Source: Planctomycetota bacterium (GTDB lineage Bacteria; Planctomycetota; UBA1135; JACQFD01). From it: a stretch of 64,000 nt of DNA. Of the stretch, positions 8,296-17,566 are shown piece after piece. Position 1 is the stretch's first letter. Each line of letters starts with the position of its first letter. The notes under the pieces are model-generated. The model did not search any database. It was not told where the DNA came from and saw only the letters and a list, made by a program, of their open reading frames with translations. The stretch covers positions 1-64,000 of the forward strand of contig JAEUHX010000087.1 of NCBI GenBank assembly GCA_016792805.1, in the 5' to 3' direction. A program made the translations under genes and the position numbers.

Positions 8296-10034
8296 GCTTC
8301 GCCCCGGAGAGGCTCTCTCCGCGGCCTGCTCCGCGCATGCTGACCGCGCTTCTCGCGCTGCTGCCGCCGATCGCGGTCCTCGGGCTCCTCGAAGGGGCCC
8401 TCGCCGCCGCTGGGGTGCAGGGACTTCGATATATGGACTTCCCGGGGAATTATTGGGTCCCCGCCGTCGCCTGCGACGGGACGCCCGGCTACCGGCGCGC
8501 GAGACCTCGGCCGTTCAAGGCGGTCCCCGAGCCGGAGATTCTCTTTCTGCGTGAGAAGCCACAGAACGGGCTGCGCATTTTCCTGCTTGGCGACTCGGCC
8601 ATCTATGGCTGGCCCTATGAGGTCGGCTCCGTTTCCGATTGGCTGCAATCGCGGCTCGAGTCGATGCTCGACGGCCGGACGGTGGAGGTAGTCAATGCGG
8701 GAAACCCCGGCTGGAATGCTGCCGAGGTTCGTGAGCTCGCTCGCGAATGCGGCTCGCTCGCAGCCGACTGCCTCGTGGTCGCCGCCGGTAATTGTGAGTA
8801 TCAACCAGAGAGCCTCGCCGCGGCCCGTGCCGAGGCGTCTGCATGGAGCGCCGACGGCGTCCGCAGGCGACTGTTGCGCCTTCGATTTGTGGGCATCGCC
8901 GGGGCGGTGATTCCCGAGATCGCTCCCGAGCGCGCATTCCTCGCGGAGGAGCCGCTGGGGGAGGAGGTGGTCTTCACCGATGCCGATGTTGCCATGCTGC
9001 GGACCCGCTTCCGAAAAGCGATCGACGGCCTCGTCGACGATGCCGCGAAGGAACAAATCCCGCTTCTGCTGGTCACGCCTCCTCGAAACCTGCGCTCGCG
9101 TGAGCCCAATGGATCCTACTTTTCGAGGGAGACCCTTTCCGCGCCGCCGCGCAAGGCCCGCTGGGAGGCGCACTTCAAGGAGGCGAAGGATTTATTACAG
9201 AATCGAAAGCCGCTCGCGGCCCTTGCGAAGCTCCAGGAGGCCGAGCGAATCGACGCGCTACCGGCGAAGCTTCATTATCAGAAGGCCAAAGCGCTCGAAC
9301 AGGCAAAGCGGCACGACGAAGCGCGAAGCGCGTACGAAGAGGCGGCGCGCCTCGAGACCCGACCCTCCCGAGTTCCTCCGTGGGCGCTCGAGGAGACGCG
9401 CGCAGCCGCTGCCCGATGCGCTCCGGACGCTTTTCTTGACTTCGAAAGGACGTTGCATCGGCGCGCGCCTTACGGCGTCGCGGGAGCGGAGAGCTTACTC
9501 GACGCGAGCCACCCCAATGAGGCCACGCACGCCCTATTCGCCGGTGTGCTGACCTATTCACTCGAGAAGCTGCTCGCACTGCCGCTCGATCGCTCGAAAG
9601 ACTCAAAAGATCTCATGGGCCCTGCGGCCGATCGCCGCGCGCGGTTTCAAGGCTACGCCGCGTCACGGGAGAGGGCACTCCGTTCCCTGGACGCCGGAGT
9701 GGCCACGCCGCTTCGGCCCGACGATCTGCGGCAATGTGTGGAAGCGGCGACGACTACGCTTTCGTTCGCGGACACCGATTGGGAAGTTGTTGCGGCAAAG
9801 GCCCTGGCCGAGTGCCTCCTCGGCACGGCAGCCGACTGGAAAGCTCGGCTCGAACAAGCCATCCACTCCGACCCCTATGTGAAACGCTATTATCTTCTGC
9901 TGCGCGAAACGGAGCCACGGTGGCGTGCGGTCACCAATCGGACCGGAATCCACTGGCCATCTCTGCGCGCGTCCCTCACTCATGCGGAGTCCGTCGTGCT
10001 CCGAAACCAAATACAGCGTGCACGGTCCAAGTAG
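8292..10034 (+). CDS. SGNH/GDSL-type hydrolase-like protein with TPR-like middle
   Basis: A 580-residue protein with an N-terminal membrane anchor or signal (about residues 16-40). The SGNH-like domain shows LLGDSAIYGW (catalytic Ser block I) at about residue 97, VNAGNPGWNA, VVAAGNCEY (block III Asn) and DASHPNEATH (Asp/His block V) at about residue 406. A helical, TPR-like insertion (about residues 290-350, with KAKALEQAKRHDEARSAYEEA) splits the hydrolase. Such proteins are often associated with acylation or deacylation of surface glycans, but the substrate cannot be told. It overlaps glcF by four bases. Confidence 0.7.
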   Translation: MSFAPERLSPRPAPRMLTALLALLPPIAVLGLLEGALAAAGVQGLRYMDFPGNYWVPAVACDGTPGYRRARPRPFKAVPEPEILFLREKPQNGLRIFLLGDSAIYGWPYEVGSVSDWLQSRLESMLDGRTVEVVNAGNPGWNAAEVRELARECGSLAADCLVVAAGNCEYQPESLAAARAEASAWSADGVRRRLLRLRFVGIAGAVIPEIAPERAFLAEEPLGEEVVFTDADVAMLRTRFRKAIDGLVDDAAKEQIPLLLVTPPRNLRSREPNGSYFSRETLSAPPRKARWEAHFKEAKDLLQNRKPLAALAKLQEAERIDALPAKLHYQKAKALEQAKRHDEARSAYEEAARLETRPSRVPPWALEETRAAAARCAPDAFLDFERTLHRRAPYGVAGAESLLDASHPNEATHALFAGVLTYSLEKLLALPLDRSKDSKDLMGPAADRRARFQGYAASRERALRSLDAGVATPLRPDDLRQCVEAATTTLSFADTDWEVVAAKALAECLLGTAADWKARLEQAIHSDPYVKRYYLLLRETEPRWRAVTNRTGIHWPSLRASLTHAESVVLRNQIQRARSK

Positions 10035-10052
10035 CTCACGAGTTCCAATCCC

Positions 10053-11420
10053 ATGCAACGAAGCGTCCAGATCCAGGAGAACGGCCGATCCGGCCACGTG
10101 ATTTATCAGGAAGGCGCCCAAAAACTCTCCTTTTATTGGGAGTTCGGCGGCGGCGATGTTGTGGTGGTCATACAAACCGGCAGCGCCGCCGATTGGTCCC
10201 GTCATGGGTGGGCCCTCGGCAGGAGAAGGGAGATCCTACAGTTCACTGCGGATGAGGTGATTCGCCAGAAAGCACCGAGCTGCCTCGCGGAGATCGATGA
10301 AGCTCGGGGCGATATCCTTCTGAAATCAGGCCCGCCGCCGGTGAAGACGCCGGCCACAGGCTCCGGGCCGAGCGACGCAGCGGGATTCGTTCGGCGCTAT
10401 CGCACCGTTCGCTCGAATCTTGCCCTCGTCGCTCTCGGCGTCGCGGTTCTCATCGGCGGTGTGTACTGGATGGGTAAGAAAATGCTACTCGTCCAGCCTG
10501 GAAAGGGTGCACCGATCGCGAGATCGTTCCGGACGGATCAGCACGTCGCGACGTTGATCTCGAAGCTGGAGCCCTACTTCCCGAGCCTGCACCGGGATGG
10601 GTCGAAAGACACATATGAACTGCTGCTGCAGCTCACGCCGCTCGACGGCGCTGAGCCCGAAGTGGTTTCTCTGGCGTCTGGACTCCCAGGTGGCGCGGCC
10701 GCCCATGCGCGCATTCTCGGAGTCTCAGGCGGAATTCTGTGGGCGGAGGCCACGGGTATCTATGGAGTCGACCTTCAGTCTCGGAGTGCGCTGACCCAAT
10801 CGGACGTCCAATCCGCAACAAAAGTTCCGAACCCCTCGCGCGCCGATGAAACCATGGCGAAGTTCAAACCGGAGAGCCAGGTCGCGGCCGGGATGGTCAT
10901 CGAGCCGGATCGTTGGATGGGGTTGCACTCTGAGGAGGAGTATCAGAGCGACTTCCGCGCCGGACAGACGGTCCGCAGCGTGGCGGAAGCGCAGAATTCG
11001 AAAGTTCAGCGAAGGCTCTATGGCGGAACGCTCGGAGAGGAGATCGGCAGTGGCCGGAGGAGGATCTCCGAGATGTCGCTGTTGGGATCATCACAATTCT
11101 ACCGCGGCGGAATCCTTCGCCGGGATGCCGATTCCAAGCCGGTCCGGTTAACGCAACCGGAGGGCGTCCTCATTCTTTACAATACGGATGAGGGGTCGAA
11201 GAGCACGGCGTCGCTCGCACGCGTCGACGACGCCGGTGCCGTGCTCTGGAATGTGGATACTGGGCTCGATCGCTTCTCCCTCGCGCAGATCCTGCCGTCG
11301 ACCGACTACGTTGCTTTTATTGGAAATCGACCGCCGATCCCCGACAAGGTGAGCGAGCCGCTGATCGTCCTGGTGAATGTGAGAACGGGCAAGCATCACA
11401 CACATTCCCTGGCGCGCTGA
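10053..11420 (+). CDS. PA2928-like membrane-anchored protein
   Basis: A 455-residue protein. An N-terminal soluble domain of about 100 residues (ending near ADEVIRQKAPSCLAEID) is followed by one membrane segment at about residues 127-150 and a C-terminal domain of about 300 residues. The phrases DQHVATLISKLEPYFPSLHRDG, LDRFSLAQILPSTDYVAFIG and the HTHSL ending remind me of the poorly characterised PA2928 family. That is from memory and not a computed match. It follows the SGNH gene by 18 bases. No function is assigned. Confidence 0.5.
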   Translation: MQRSVQIQENGRSGHVIYQEGAQKLSFYWEFGGGDVVVVIQTGSAADWSRHGWALGRRREILQFTADEVIRQKAPSCLAEIDEARGDILLKSGPPPVKTPATGSGPSDAAGFVRRYRTVRSNLALVALGVAVLIGGVYWMGKKMLLVQPGKGAPIARSFRTDQHVATLISKLEPYFPSLHRDGSKDTYELLLQLTPLDGAEPEVVSLASGLPGGAAAHARILGVSGGILWAEATGIYGVDLQSRSALTQSDVQSATKVPNPSRADETMAKFKPESQVAAGMVIEPDRWMGLHSEEEYQSDFRAGQTVRSVAEAQNSKVQRRLYGGTLGEEIGSGRRRISEMSLLGSSQFYRGGILRRDADSKPVRLTQPEGVLILYNTDEGSKSTASLARVDDAGAVLWNVDTGLDRFSLAQILPSTDYVAFIGNRPPIPDKVSEPLIVLVNVRTGKHHTHSLAR

Positions 11421-11537
11421 CGGCATCCACAGGAACCTCCAGCTGGCCCGAATCCCAGGACTACCATAAGAACAACACGTATGCCCGTGCGATCTCCGTT
11501 CCTCTCGCATGACTTCACAGATGCGAAACGGTTTGGA

Positions 11538-11664
11538 ATGGGGCGTGGTCGGTCTTGGCTCGGCAGCGGACAGTCCAAGAGGCCATTCCAGGATTCCTCT
11601 GAGCTGCGCGCGCCATGGCCTCGAGTCTTCGGAACTCGCCGCGCCAAGACCGACCACGCCCCAT
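11538..11664. repeat. Inverted-repeat element, copy 2
   Basis: A 127-bp element with perfect 22-bp inverted ends (11538-11559 and 11643-11664; outer bases atggggcgtggtcggtcttg). It sits in the 380-base gene-free stretch between the PA2928-like gene and the convergent peptidase gene. Its interior matches the element at 413-574 in reverse. The outer left flank (ttcacagatgcg) and right flank (catcccg) match that copy in the same orientation. The remainder of 11421-11800 shows no clear gene. Confidence 0.75.
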
Positions 11665-11800
11665 CCTCATCCCGCAGCCAATCCAGTTTCGGAAGTCACG
11701 CGTGCTGCCTCCCCCATGTGGACTTGTGCGGGCGCAGCGGGCCGTCGCCAGTTCTGTAAGACACCGCTCAATCGGAGTCCGACATCAGGGATCTGTGCGA

Positions 11801-12925
11801 TCAGGAGCTGAGCCTGCCGCGCAGGCTCTCGAGGCGCTTTGCGAGCGCGTCCCGGATTGGCTTCCAGGGGTCGGCGAGCGCGTCACATCGCGCTACCGAG
11901 CGTGCGATGAGCCGAACGAGGCCGTCGAGATCTCGATAAGAAACGTTCTCGGCGGCGAGCCCCGTCGAAGGATCCTCCGGATCGGGATCGGGAACATTGT
12001 GATAATTGCCGAGGGCGAGACACATGGCCCCGGCGCGCCGCCCATCTAATAAGTAGGCCGTCGACTCACAGGAGCCTCCCTGCATGAGCCTTCGCTGATA
12101 ACGAAACTCTTTGTCTTCCTTGCCGATCTCCTCGGCGCAATCCCGCAGAAACGCCGTGACTCCGGGGTCGAAGGTGGCCGAGCGGTCGCCAACGCGCACG
12201 ATCGGCCCGCTACCGACAACTGCGTTTCCCCCGCGAGCCGCGGAGCATTCGAGACCAACGATCGGAACCTCCCGCGGCACAGAACCCTCCTGCAGCATCG
12301 CCAACGCACCGACAAAACCCACTTCTTCCGCGCGGGTGAAGGCCGCGAGGAAGCAACATTCAGGCTGCGTCGCGAGGCACTCATCGATGGCACCGAGAAT
12401 TGCAATGCCGCCGAGCAGGTCGTCACACACGCGGCCATGCAACAGATCGTCCTCTCGCCGGAGCGCTGGGAAGTCAAACATCGCAAAATCACCGGCGCGG
12501 TCGCCTCCTCCATCTCGGGCGACTTCGGCGGTCACGCGTCCCTCGGACTCGCGGACTCGCTCCACGCGCCCTCGGCCCGCCGGCTCGCCGTCGGAGCGGA
12601 AAAATCTCATAGTCCCGCCTACCAGCCGCGCTGCGGGCCACACACGCCCCAGCAGCTCCCAATCACCGGATTCCGCTCTCACAAGAGCCGGATGATCCAC
12701 GTGCGCCGTGAACGCGATCGACGGCGCCCGATCGCCGGCGCGCGAGCCTCGAACCTCAAGAATCCGGTTCCCTGCCGAGTCGACGCGCAGCTCCACCGCG
12801 CCTGATCGCTCCTTCGCGAACACGTCGATGGCCGCCAGCACGGCCGCCTCACGGAATGGTGCGGTTGGATTCTCAAGAATCGCCCGGAGGTGGCGGTCAA
12901 GCGCTGCCGCACGATCGAATGTCAT
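11801..12925 (-). CDS. M42/M20-like zinc aminopeptidase
   Basis: A 374-residue co-catalytic metallopeptidase. Probable metal ligands and the general base are visible in order: TAHVDHP (His) at about residue 73, VCDDLLGG (bridging Asp) at about 166, TRAEEVGF (Glu pair) at about 192, GLECS (Glu) and GNYHN (final His) at about 308. The YHNVPDP motif near the last ligand is typical of M42 glutamyl aminopeptidases and endoglucanases. It is the last gene of a minus-strand cluster, 24 bases after the metallophosphoesterase gene. Confidence 0.75.
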   Translation of the reverse strand: MTFDRAAALDRHLRAILENPTAPFREAAVLAAIDVFAKERSGAVELRVDSAGNRILEVRGSRAGDRAPSIAFTAHVDHPALVRAESGDWELLGRVWPAARLVGGTMRFFRSDGEPAGRGRVERVRESEGRVTAEVARDGGGDRAGDFAMFDFPALRREDDLLHGRVCDDLLGGIAILGAIDECLATQPECCFLAAFTRAEEVGFVGALAMLQEGSVPREVPIVGLECSAARGGNAVVGSGPIVRVGDRSATFDPGVTAFLRDCAEEIGKEDKEFRYQRRLMQGGSCESTAYLLDGRRAGAMCLALGNYHNVPDPDPEDPSTGLAAENVSYRDLDGLVRLIARSVARCDALADPWKPIRDALAKRLESLRGRLSS

Positions 12926-12949
12926 GGCTCCATCGTGCCGAGCGAGTAT

Positions 12950-13858
12950 TCAGCCGCGCGGGCGGAGCTGGAACCAGTCCCCCTCCATCTGCACCGGATC
13001 GGCGCCTTCCCGATCCCCCGGCCTCACATGGACGGCGCGCGCCGTCGCTCCGGCGCGGTCGAAATCGACGACAACGAAGTGGAGGTGCGGCAGGTGGGCG
13101 GCGTCGAATGCGGGCGTATGCCGCCAGGCACGGTGATCGGCCTGAAGCCGATGGGCGTGGGCACCTCCGCCACCCGTGACGACCGCGTGAACTCCCTCGA
13201 CATAGAAACGTTCGTAGCCGTGCACATGACCACAAAAAATTGCGGCAAGCTTGCGGCAGCGCCGGAGCCGCGGAAGAAAGGAGCTCGCCGAGAATCGGTC
13301 ATCGCCGTACTTCGTACAGTTCGTGAACGGCGGATGGTGCCAGGCCGCGAGCACCATGCTCACTTGGGAGCTGCCGTCCGCCCGTTCGACCTCCCTCTCG
13401 AGGAACCGCTCCTGCTCGCGCCGCTCGGCCGACGAGAGCACCGTTTCGTTGGAGTCGAGGAGGATCCAGCGGATCGCGCCGCACACCGTTGGAAAGTCCC
13501 GCACGCCCCATCGCTGCCCGCCTTCCCTCGGAAACCGCTGCAGGAAAAGTGGCATCCTCGATCGCGGCCGTGACGACCTAGGCACAATTCCATAGGTTTC
13601 GTGATTGCCCGGCACGGCTTCGAGCTCGACGCCAGCGGCACGCAGCGCCGCGAAATCGGCGTCGGCGGCACGCCAGCAGGACTCATATCCAGCCGGCACC
13701 AAATCGCCCGTGTCGACCACGAGCTTCGGCCGTGCGGCACGCACCGCGCGCAGCACCGCGTCTCGTCCGCTCCGGTCATTTTTATGAAGGACATCAATCC
13801 AAATCGGGCGCCGGTGATCCCCCATCACCACCGCTCGGCTCGGGGCCTCCCCGCTCAT
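12950..13858 (-). CDS. Calcineurin-like metallophosphoesterase
   Basis: A 302-residue phosphoesterase. The start at 13858 overlaps the amidohydrolase stop as ATGA; longer starts would run deep into that gene. Motifs present are VDTGDLV, PGNHE, AAWHHPP and GHVHGYERF, which form most of the di-metal site, and the sequence resembles purple-acid-phosphatase-like proteins. The usual first motif (D-x-H) is not in its normal form; IDVLH at about residue 20 is the nearest match, so the site may be atypical. No signal peptide is evident, and the substrate is unknown. Confidence 0.75.
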   Translation of the reverse strand: MSGEAPSRAVVMGDHRRPIWIDVLHKNDRSGRDAVLRAVRAARPKLVVDTGDLVPAGYESCWRAADADFAALRAAGVELEAVPGNHETYGIVPRSSRPRSRMPLFLQRFPREGGQRWGVRDFPTVCGAIRWILLDSNETVLSSAERREQERFLEREVERADGSSQVSMVLAAWHHPPFTNCTKYGDDRFSASSFLPRLRRCRKLAAIFCGHVHGYERFYVEGVHAVVTGGGGAHAHRLQADHRAWRHTPAFDAAHLPHLHFVVVDFDRAGATARAVHVRPGDREGADPVQMEGDWFQLRPRG

Positions 13859-14751
13859 CGCGCGCTCGGCAGCCCGAGCAGCGACGCAGCATTGCGGTAG
13901 AGAATCTTCTCCATCAACTCCTCCGGGAGCGGAAGAGCGCGGAACGCTTCCAAGTTCGATCGAAGGTCCTTCACGCCCGGGCTCGGCCAATCGGTTCCAA
14001 AGAGCACGCGATCGGCAACCTCCGCGAGCCTCGGGAAAAATTGCAGCAAGGTCTTTGGCGGAATCCCCGAAGCGTCGGCCCAAAGATTCTTGTGTCTCCG
14101 CAATAAAAAGAACGCATGGTCGCCCCAGAGCGGGCGCCCAAGGTGAGCCAAAATGAACTTCGTCCTCGGGAAGTCGAGGCAGACATCGTCCATCGGCATG
14201 GGGTCTCCGAGCCGCGAACGGGCTCCAGGGAAGACCGACGTGCCCGAATGCACCATGATCGGAACGCCATGCTCGGCGGCTTTTTCATAGATCGCCGCGA
14301 GCGCCTCATTCCCCCGCTGATAGCCGTCGAGGTCGAATCGCTGGTGGGGCGGATGAAGCTTAATCATCGAGATCCGCAGCCGCCCACAAATTCGATCCAT
14401 CGCCTTCCGAGCCGCCGCAGCCGAAGGCGTCAGCCGCGGGTGCACTCCGCCGCATGCAATGAATCGGTCCGGGTGCGCATCTCGGTAGCCCGCGACGAAG
14501 TCATTCGTACTGTCGTCAAAACCCATCAAGTCGGGGCTTGGATAGTTGATAAGCACGGCACGCTCGACCCCGCACCGGTCGAGGTAGCGCACCATCTCGT
14601 CGGGCGCATGCGGCAGACTCTCGAGCCACGCACCGTCCTCGCGCCCGCCGAAGAACCGAGCCTTGACCTCCGGCTTCAGCTGGCTCCAGGGCTGAATATG
14701 AACATGCGCGTCGATGACGCGCACGGCGCGGGGGTCTCCGGCGTGACTCAC
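13855..14751 (-). CDS. Amidohydrolase 2 family TIM-barrel enzyme
   Basis: A 298-residue metal-dependent hydrolase or decarboxylase of the amidohydrolase-2 family. Metal-binding signatures are IDAHVHIQ (His-x-His) at about residue 13, IMVHSG (His), ILAHLG (His) and LFGTDWP (Asp) near residue 250. Members include aromatic-acid decarboxylases and lactone hydrolases, so a role in aromatic or acyl-CoA breakdown is possible given the dehydrogenase upstream, but the substrate is not determined. It overlaps both neighbours by four bases, so the operon is translationally coupled. Confidence 0.8.
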   Translation of the reverse strand: MSHAGDPRAVRVIDAHVHIQPWSQLKPEVKARFFGGREDGAWLESLPHAPDEMVRYLDRCGVERAVLINYPSPDLMGFDDSTNDFVAGYRDAHPDRFIACGGVHPRLTPSAAAARKAMDRICGRLRISMIKLHPPHQRFDLDGYQRGNEALAAIYEKAAEHGVPIMVHSGTSVFPGARSRLGDPMPMDDVCLDFPRTKFILAHLGRPLWGDHAFFLLRRHKNLWADASGIPPKTLLQFFPRLAEVADRVLFGTDWPSPGVKDLRSNLEAFRALPLPEELMEKILYRNAASLLGLPSAR

Positions 14752-15611
14752 TTTTCGTATGTGTAGAAACCCTCTCCGGTCTTGCGCCCGAGCTTTCCGG
14801 CCCGCACGAGCCGGCGAAGAAGCTGCGGAGGCCGGAACTGCTCTCCCACCTCCCGGTGCAGGTGCTCAGCAATCGAGAGACGCACGTCGAGCCCCACCAG
14901 ATCTGTAAGCTCTAGAGGTCCCATGGGGTGCGCGTAGCCGAGCTTCATTGCCGTATCGATGTCGGCAGGCGACGCCACACCGGCTTCCACCATACGAATC
15001 GCTTCCATGGCGATGGCGATCCCGAGGCGAGAAGACGCAAATCCCGGGGAGTCCTTCACCACAATTGCAGTCTTGCCGATCGCATCTGCGAATCGCTTCG
15101 AGCGCTCCACCACGTCCGAAGAAGTGCGCTCGCCCACCACGATCTCGAGCAGCTTCATCCTCGGCACCGGGTTGAAAAAGTGTAGTCCGATCCCGCGCTG
15201 CGGATGCGTCATCGCGGCGGCGATCTCCGTCACAGACAGCGAGGATGTATTGCTCGCCAGAACGGCGTCCTCTCGGGCGGCTGCGCTCACCTGCCGGAAC
15301 AGGTCGGTCTTGAGCGCCATGTTCTCCGGCGCCGCTTCGATCACCAGATCGGCATCGCGAACGGCGTCGGCGACCTGATCTGTGATTTTCACTCGCGAAA
15401 GAGCAGCCTCCTTCTCCGCGGGCGTCGACTTCTGGAGCTCAATCGCCTTGTCGAGCGTTTTCGCGATGGCCTGCTTGCCGCGGTCGGCCAAATCGAGCCG
15501 CACGTCGTAAAGGGACACGACGCGGCCGGAGGCCGCGCAAACCTGCGCGATGCCGTTGCCCATCGTGCCGGCCCCGAGGACGGCGACGCGGGGGAAGAGT
15601 TGGGTCTGCAT
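14748..15611 (-). CDS. hbd: 3-hydroxyacyl-CoA (3-hydroxybutyryl-CoA) dehydrogenase
   Basis: A 287-residue NAD-dependent dehydrogenase of beta-oxidation. The Rossmann motif VLGAGTMGNGIAQ begins about residue 11. Later come NTSSLSVTEIA, LHFFNPVPRMKL with the catalytic-His region, and the C-terminal helical domain with GYAHPMGPLELTDLVGLD. The start at 15611 removes a non-conserved 29-residue head. It heads the operon and may act with the enoyl-CoA hydratase at 19.6 kb on products of the box pathway. That link is inferred from proximity. Confidence 0.88.
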   Translation of the reverse strand: MQTQLFPRVAVLGAGTMGNGIAQVCAASGRVVSLYDVRLDLADRGKQAIAKTLDKAIELQKSTPAEKEAALSRVKITDQVADAVRDADLVIEAAPENMALKTDLFRQVSAAAREDAVLASNTSSLSVTEIAAAMTHPQRGIGLHFFNPVPRMKLLEIVVGERTSSDVVERSKRFADAIGKTAIVVKDSPGFASSRLGIAIAMEAIRMVEAGVASPADIDTAMKLGYAHPMGPLELTDLVGLDVRLSIAEHLHREVGEQFRPPQLLRRLVRAGKLGRKTGEGFYTYEK

Positions 15612-15716
15612 GTGTGGTGCGCCACGATACTCTCGGCGCGAGGGTGAAGCCGTTCCGGCCCGCCGCGCTCTCCCTCGCCCTGCAGTCTCGGCCTCCAATA
15701 GGTTCTGGAGTGGTGC

Positions 15717-17429
15717 TCACCGATGGGTGGGCGCAGGCTCCGCGAACTCCCACCCTTTCGGGCGCAGCACGGCTGCGACGCGCGCGAATCCCTTGGGAGT
15801 TCGAGCCCAGAGATCGACCGTCGGTCCACGGCGGATCGACCTCCAGAGGTCGGGAAAGATCCACGGTGGAGCATCGGGCACGAACGAAGCGCCGCGAGGA
15901 GCCGCCGCGAGAACTCCTACGCGCCTGTATCCTGCGTCGGTCAATTCGCGCTCCTTCAGCGGGCTCGAGTCGGCATCGGGGAGAAGCAATAAATCTGGCT
16001 CGACGAGCTTCAGCGTCTCGGCGGGCTTCACTCCGTTGAAATACCAAGGTTTGAAATCGCCCCTCGGCGGGAATAACGAAACCCCGCGGGGCAACTCGGG
16101 CGATCCGAGAAGCAGCGACGCGTCGATCGCGACGGAGGAGCCTGCCTCCGAGAACGCGGGCACCAGGCGTTGCACCTCCTGACGCGTATCAGACTCCTGG
16201 ATTAGCCACAGATACCGCGTCGATCCGAGCAGCCCTGCGACGAGCACGGCCGCGCTGAAGAATCCACGAAGCACCACAGATCTCGGCATGAGGCAAGCAG
16301 CGGCGATCCAGGGCGCCACGAACGGGAGCACAGAAAGCGAATAGCGCACTTCCACATAATTGGTACCAAGCACCAAGAGCACCGCCGCCGGGTAGAGCCC
16401 GAGAAGCAACACATCTCGCCGGAGCTGCGGCAGTTTCCAGGAGGCCGCTAAGAATCCGGCGCAAAACGCCACGCGAACTGGCTCTGCGGCGATCCAATGG
16501 GCGACGAACGCCGGGGCGCGCTCGACGAACCGGAACCCGAGTGTCATCGTTGGAATGCCGAGCGTTGCCAGGTTGTCGAGTGCTCCGAAGCCCAATCCGG
16601 AGCGCACCACTCCGGGCAAATGCGCCAGGCCGTACACCACAGTTGCAGTGCCGATCGCCCCCGCCGCCGAGCGCAGAAGGAGCCCGCCCGCACTGCGCAG
16701 CGGCCTTACGAGAAGAAGCACCAATCCGGCGTAGGTGCCAAGCCACAGAATCCCAAGTTGAAAGATGGAAGCCACAAATCCGGCTCCTACTCCGGCCCTC
16801 CAGGCCAGCCGAGCCCTGGCTGCAGGAGTGCCGCTCGCGCCTATCGGATTGTCAAGGCATCGCAGCGCGGGAACCGCGGCGAACACGAGGAAAGTGATCC
16901 CCGGTACGTGGATCCTCGCCTGGTGAGAGTAGATGACCAATCCTGGGCAGACTGCCACACAAGCCGATGCTAGCAGGGAGATGCCCCGAGAAAACCGGAC
17001 GCGCGCGAGCCGGTACGCGGCGATACACAAAAGTGCCCCCACCGCCGCCGTATAGGCTCGTGCCACGGAATGTTGAAACGCCGGATGAGTGAGTTCCTCA
17101 CAGAAGCTGCTCCAGCTCCCGGCCCAAGGCGCTCGCGTGACCATCCCGCAGACATACGCGAGAAGGTAGGCCCCGGCGTAAAAGTACACATGAGTCGCCG
17201 GGTAGGAGCCGACGTCGACGAAATGGCCCTCCGACAGCAGATGGGCCGCAGCCCCGACTTGTGGGTAATCCGAGTGAAACACATCGGGCAATCCCACGCG
17301 GTAGGAGCAGAAGCGGATCGCAAACGCAAAGGCCGTAACCACCGCCAACAGCCAAGCCGCGGCACGGCGCGAGATCCGATTCGCGCGGTGCGCCCTGCTC
17401 GATCGCTCGTGACTCGATGCTCGCTCCAT
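15717..17429 (-). CDS. GT-C-like polytopic membrane glycosyltransferase
   Basis: A 570-residue integral membrane protein with about ten hydrophobic segments between residues 22 and 420 and a soluble C-terminal part of about 150 residues. The first outer loop carries FHSDYPQ, an acidic motif in the position used by GT-C (PMT/ArnT-like) glycosyltransferases. This suggests transfer of a sugar from a lipid carrier to a surface acceptor. The exact family (GT39 or GT83) cannot be settled by eye. It lies 105 bases upstream of, and on the same strand as, hbd. Confidence 0.6.
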   Translation of the reverse strand: MERASSHERSSRAHRANRISRRAAAWLLAVVTAFAFAIRFCSYRVGLPDVFHSDYPQVGAAAHLLSEGHFVDVGSYPATHVYFYAGAYLLAYVCGMVTRAPWAGSWSSFCEELTHPAFQHSVARAYTAAVGALLCIAAYRLARVRFSRGISLLASACVAVCPGLVIYSHQARIHVPGITFLVFAAVPALRCLDNPIGASGTPAARARLAWRAGVGAGFVASIFQLGILWLGTYAGLVLLLVRPLRSAGGLLLRSAAGAIGTATVVYGLAHLPGVVRSGLGFGALDNLATLGIPTMTLGFRFVERAPAFVAHWIAAEPVRVAFCAGFLAASWKLPQLRRDVLLLGLYPAAVLLVLGTNYVEVRYSLSVLPFVAPWIAAACLMPRSVVLRGFFSAAVLVAGLLGSTRYLWLIQESDTRQEVQRLVPAFSEAGSSVAIDASLLLGSPELPRGVSLFPPRGDFKPWYFNGVKPAETLKLVEPDLLLLPDADSSPLKERELTDAGYRRVGVLAAAPRGASFVPDAPPWIFPDLWRSIRRGPTVDLWARTPKGFARVAAVLRPKGWEFAEPAPTHR

Positions 17430-17566
17430 GGGGTCCTCCGGATGGGGCCCACAACTCGGCAGCGCTCTGCGGGGACGAATGCGCTGCCCGTGGACCCACG
17501 AGACCCCCCAACCCTACCCGCGCGAGGGAGTTCGCGCGAGGTGTTCCTCGCCGCTGCTCGCCGGCT

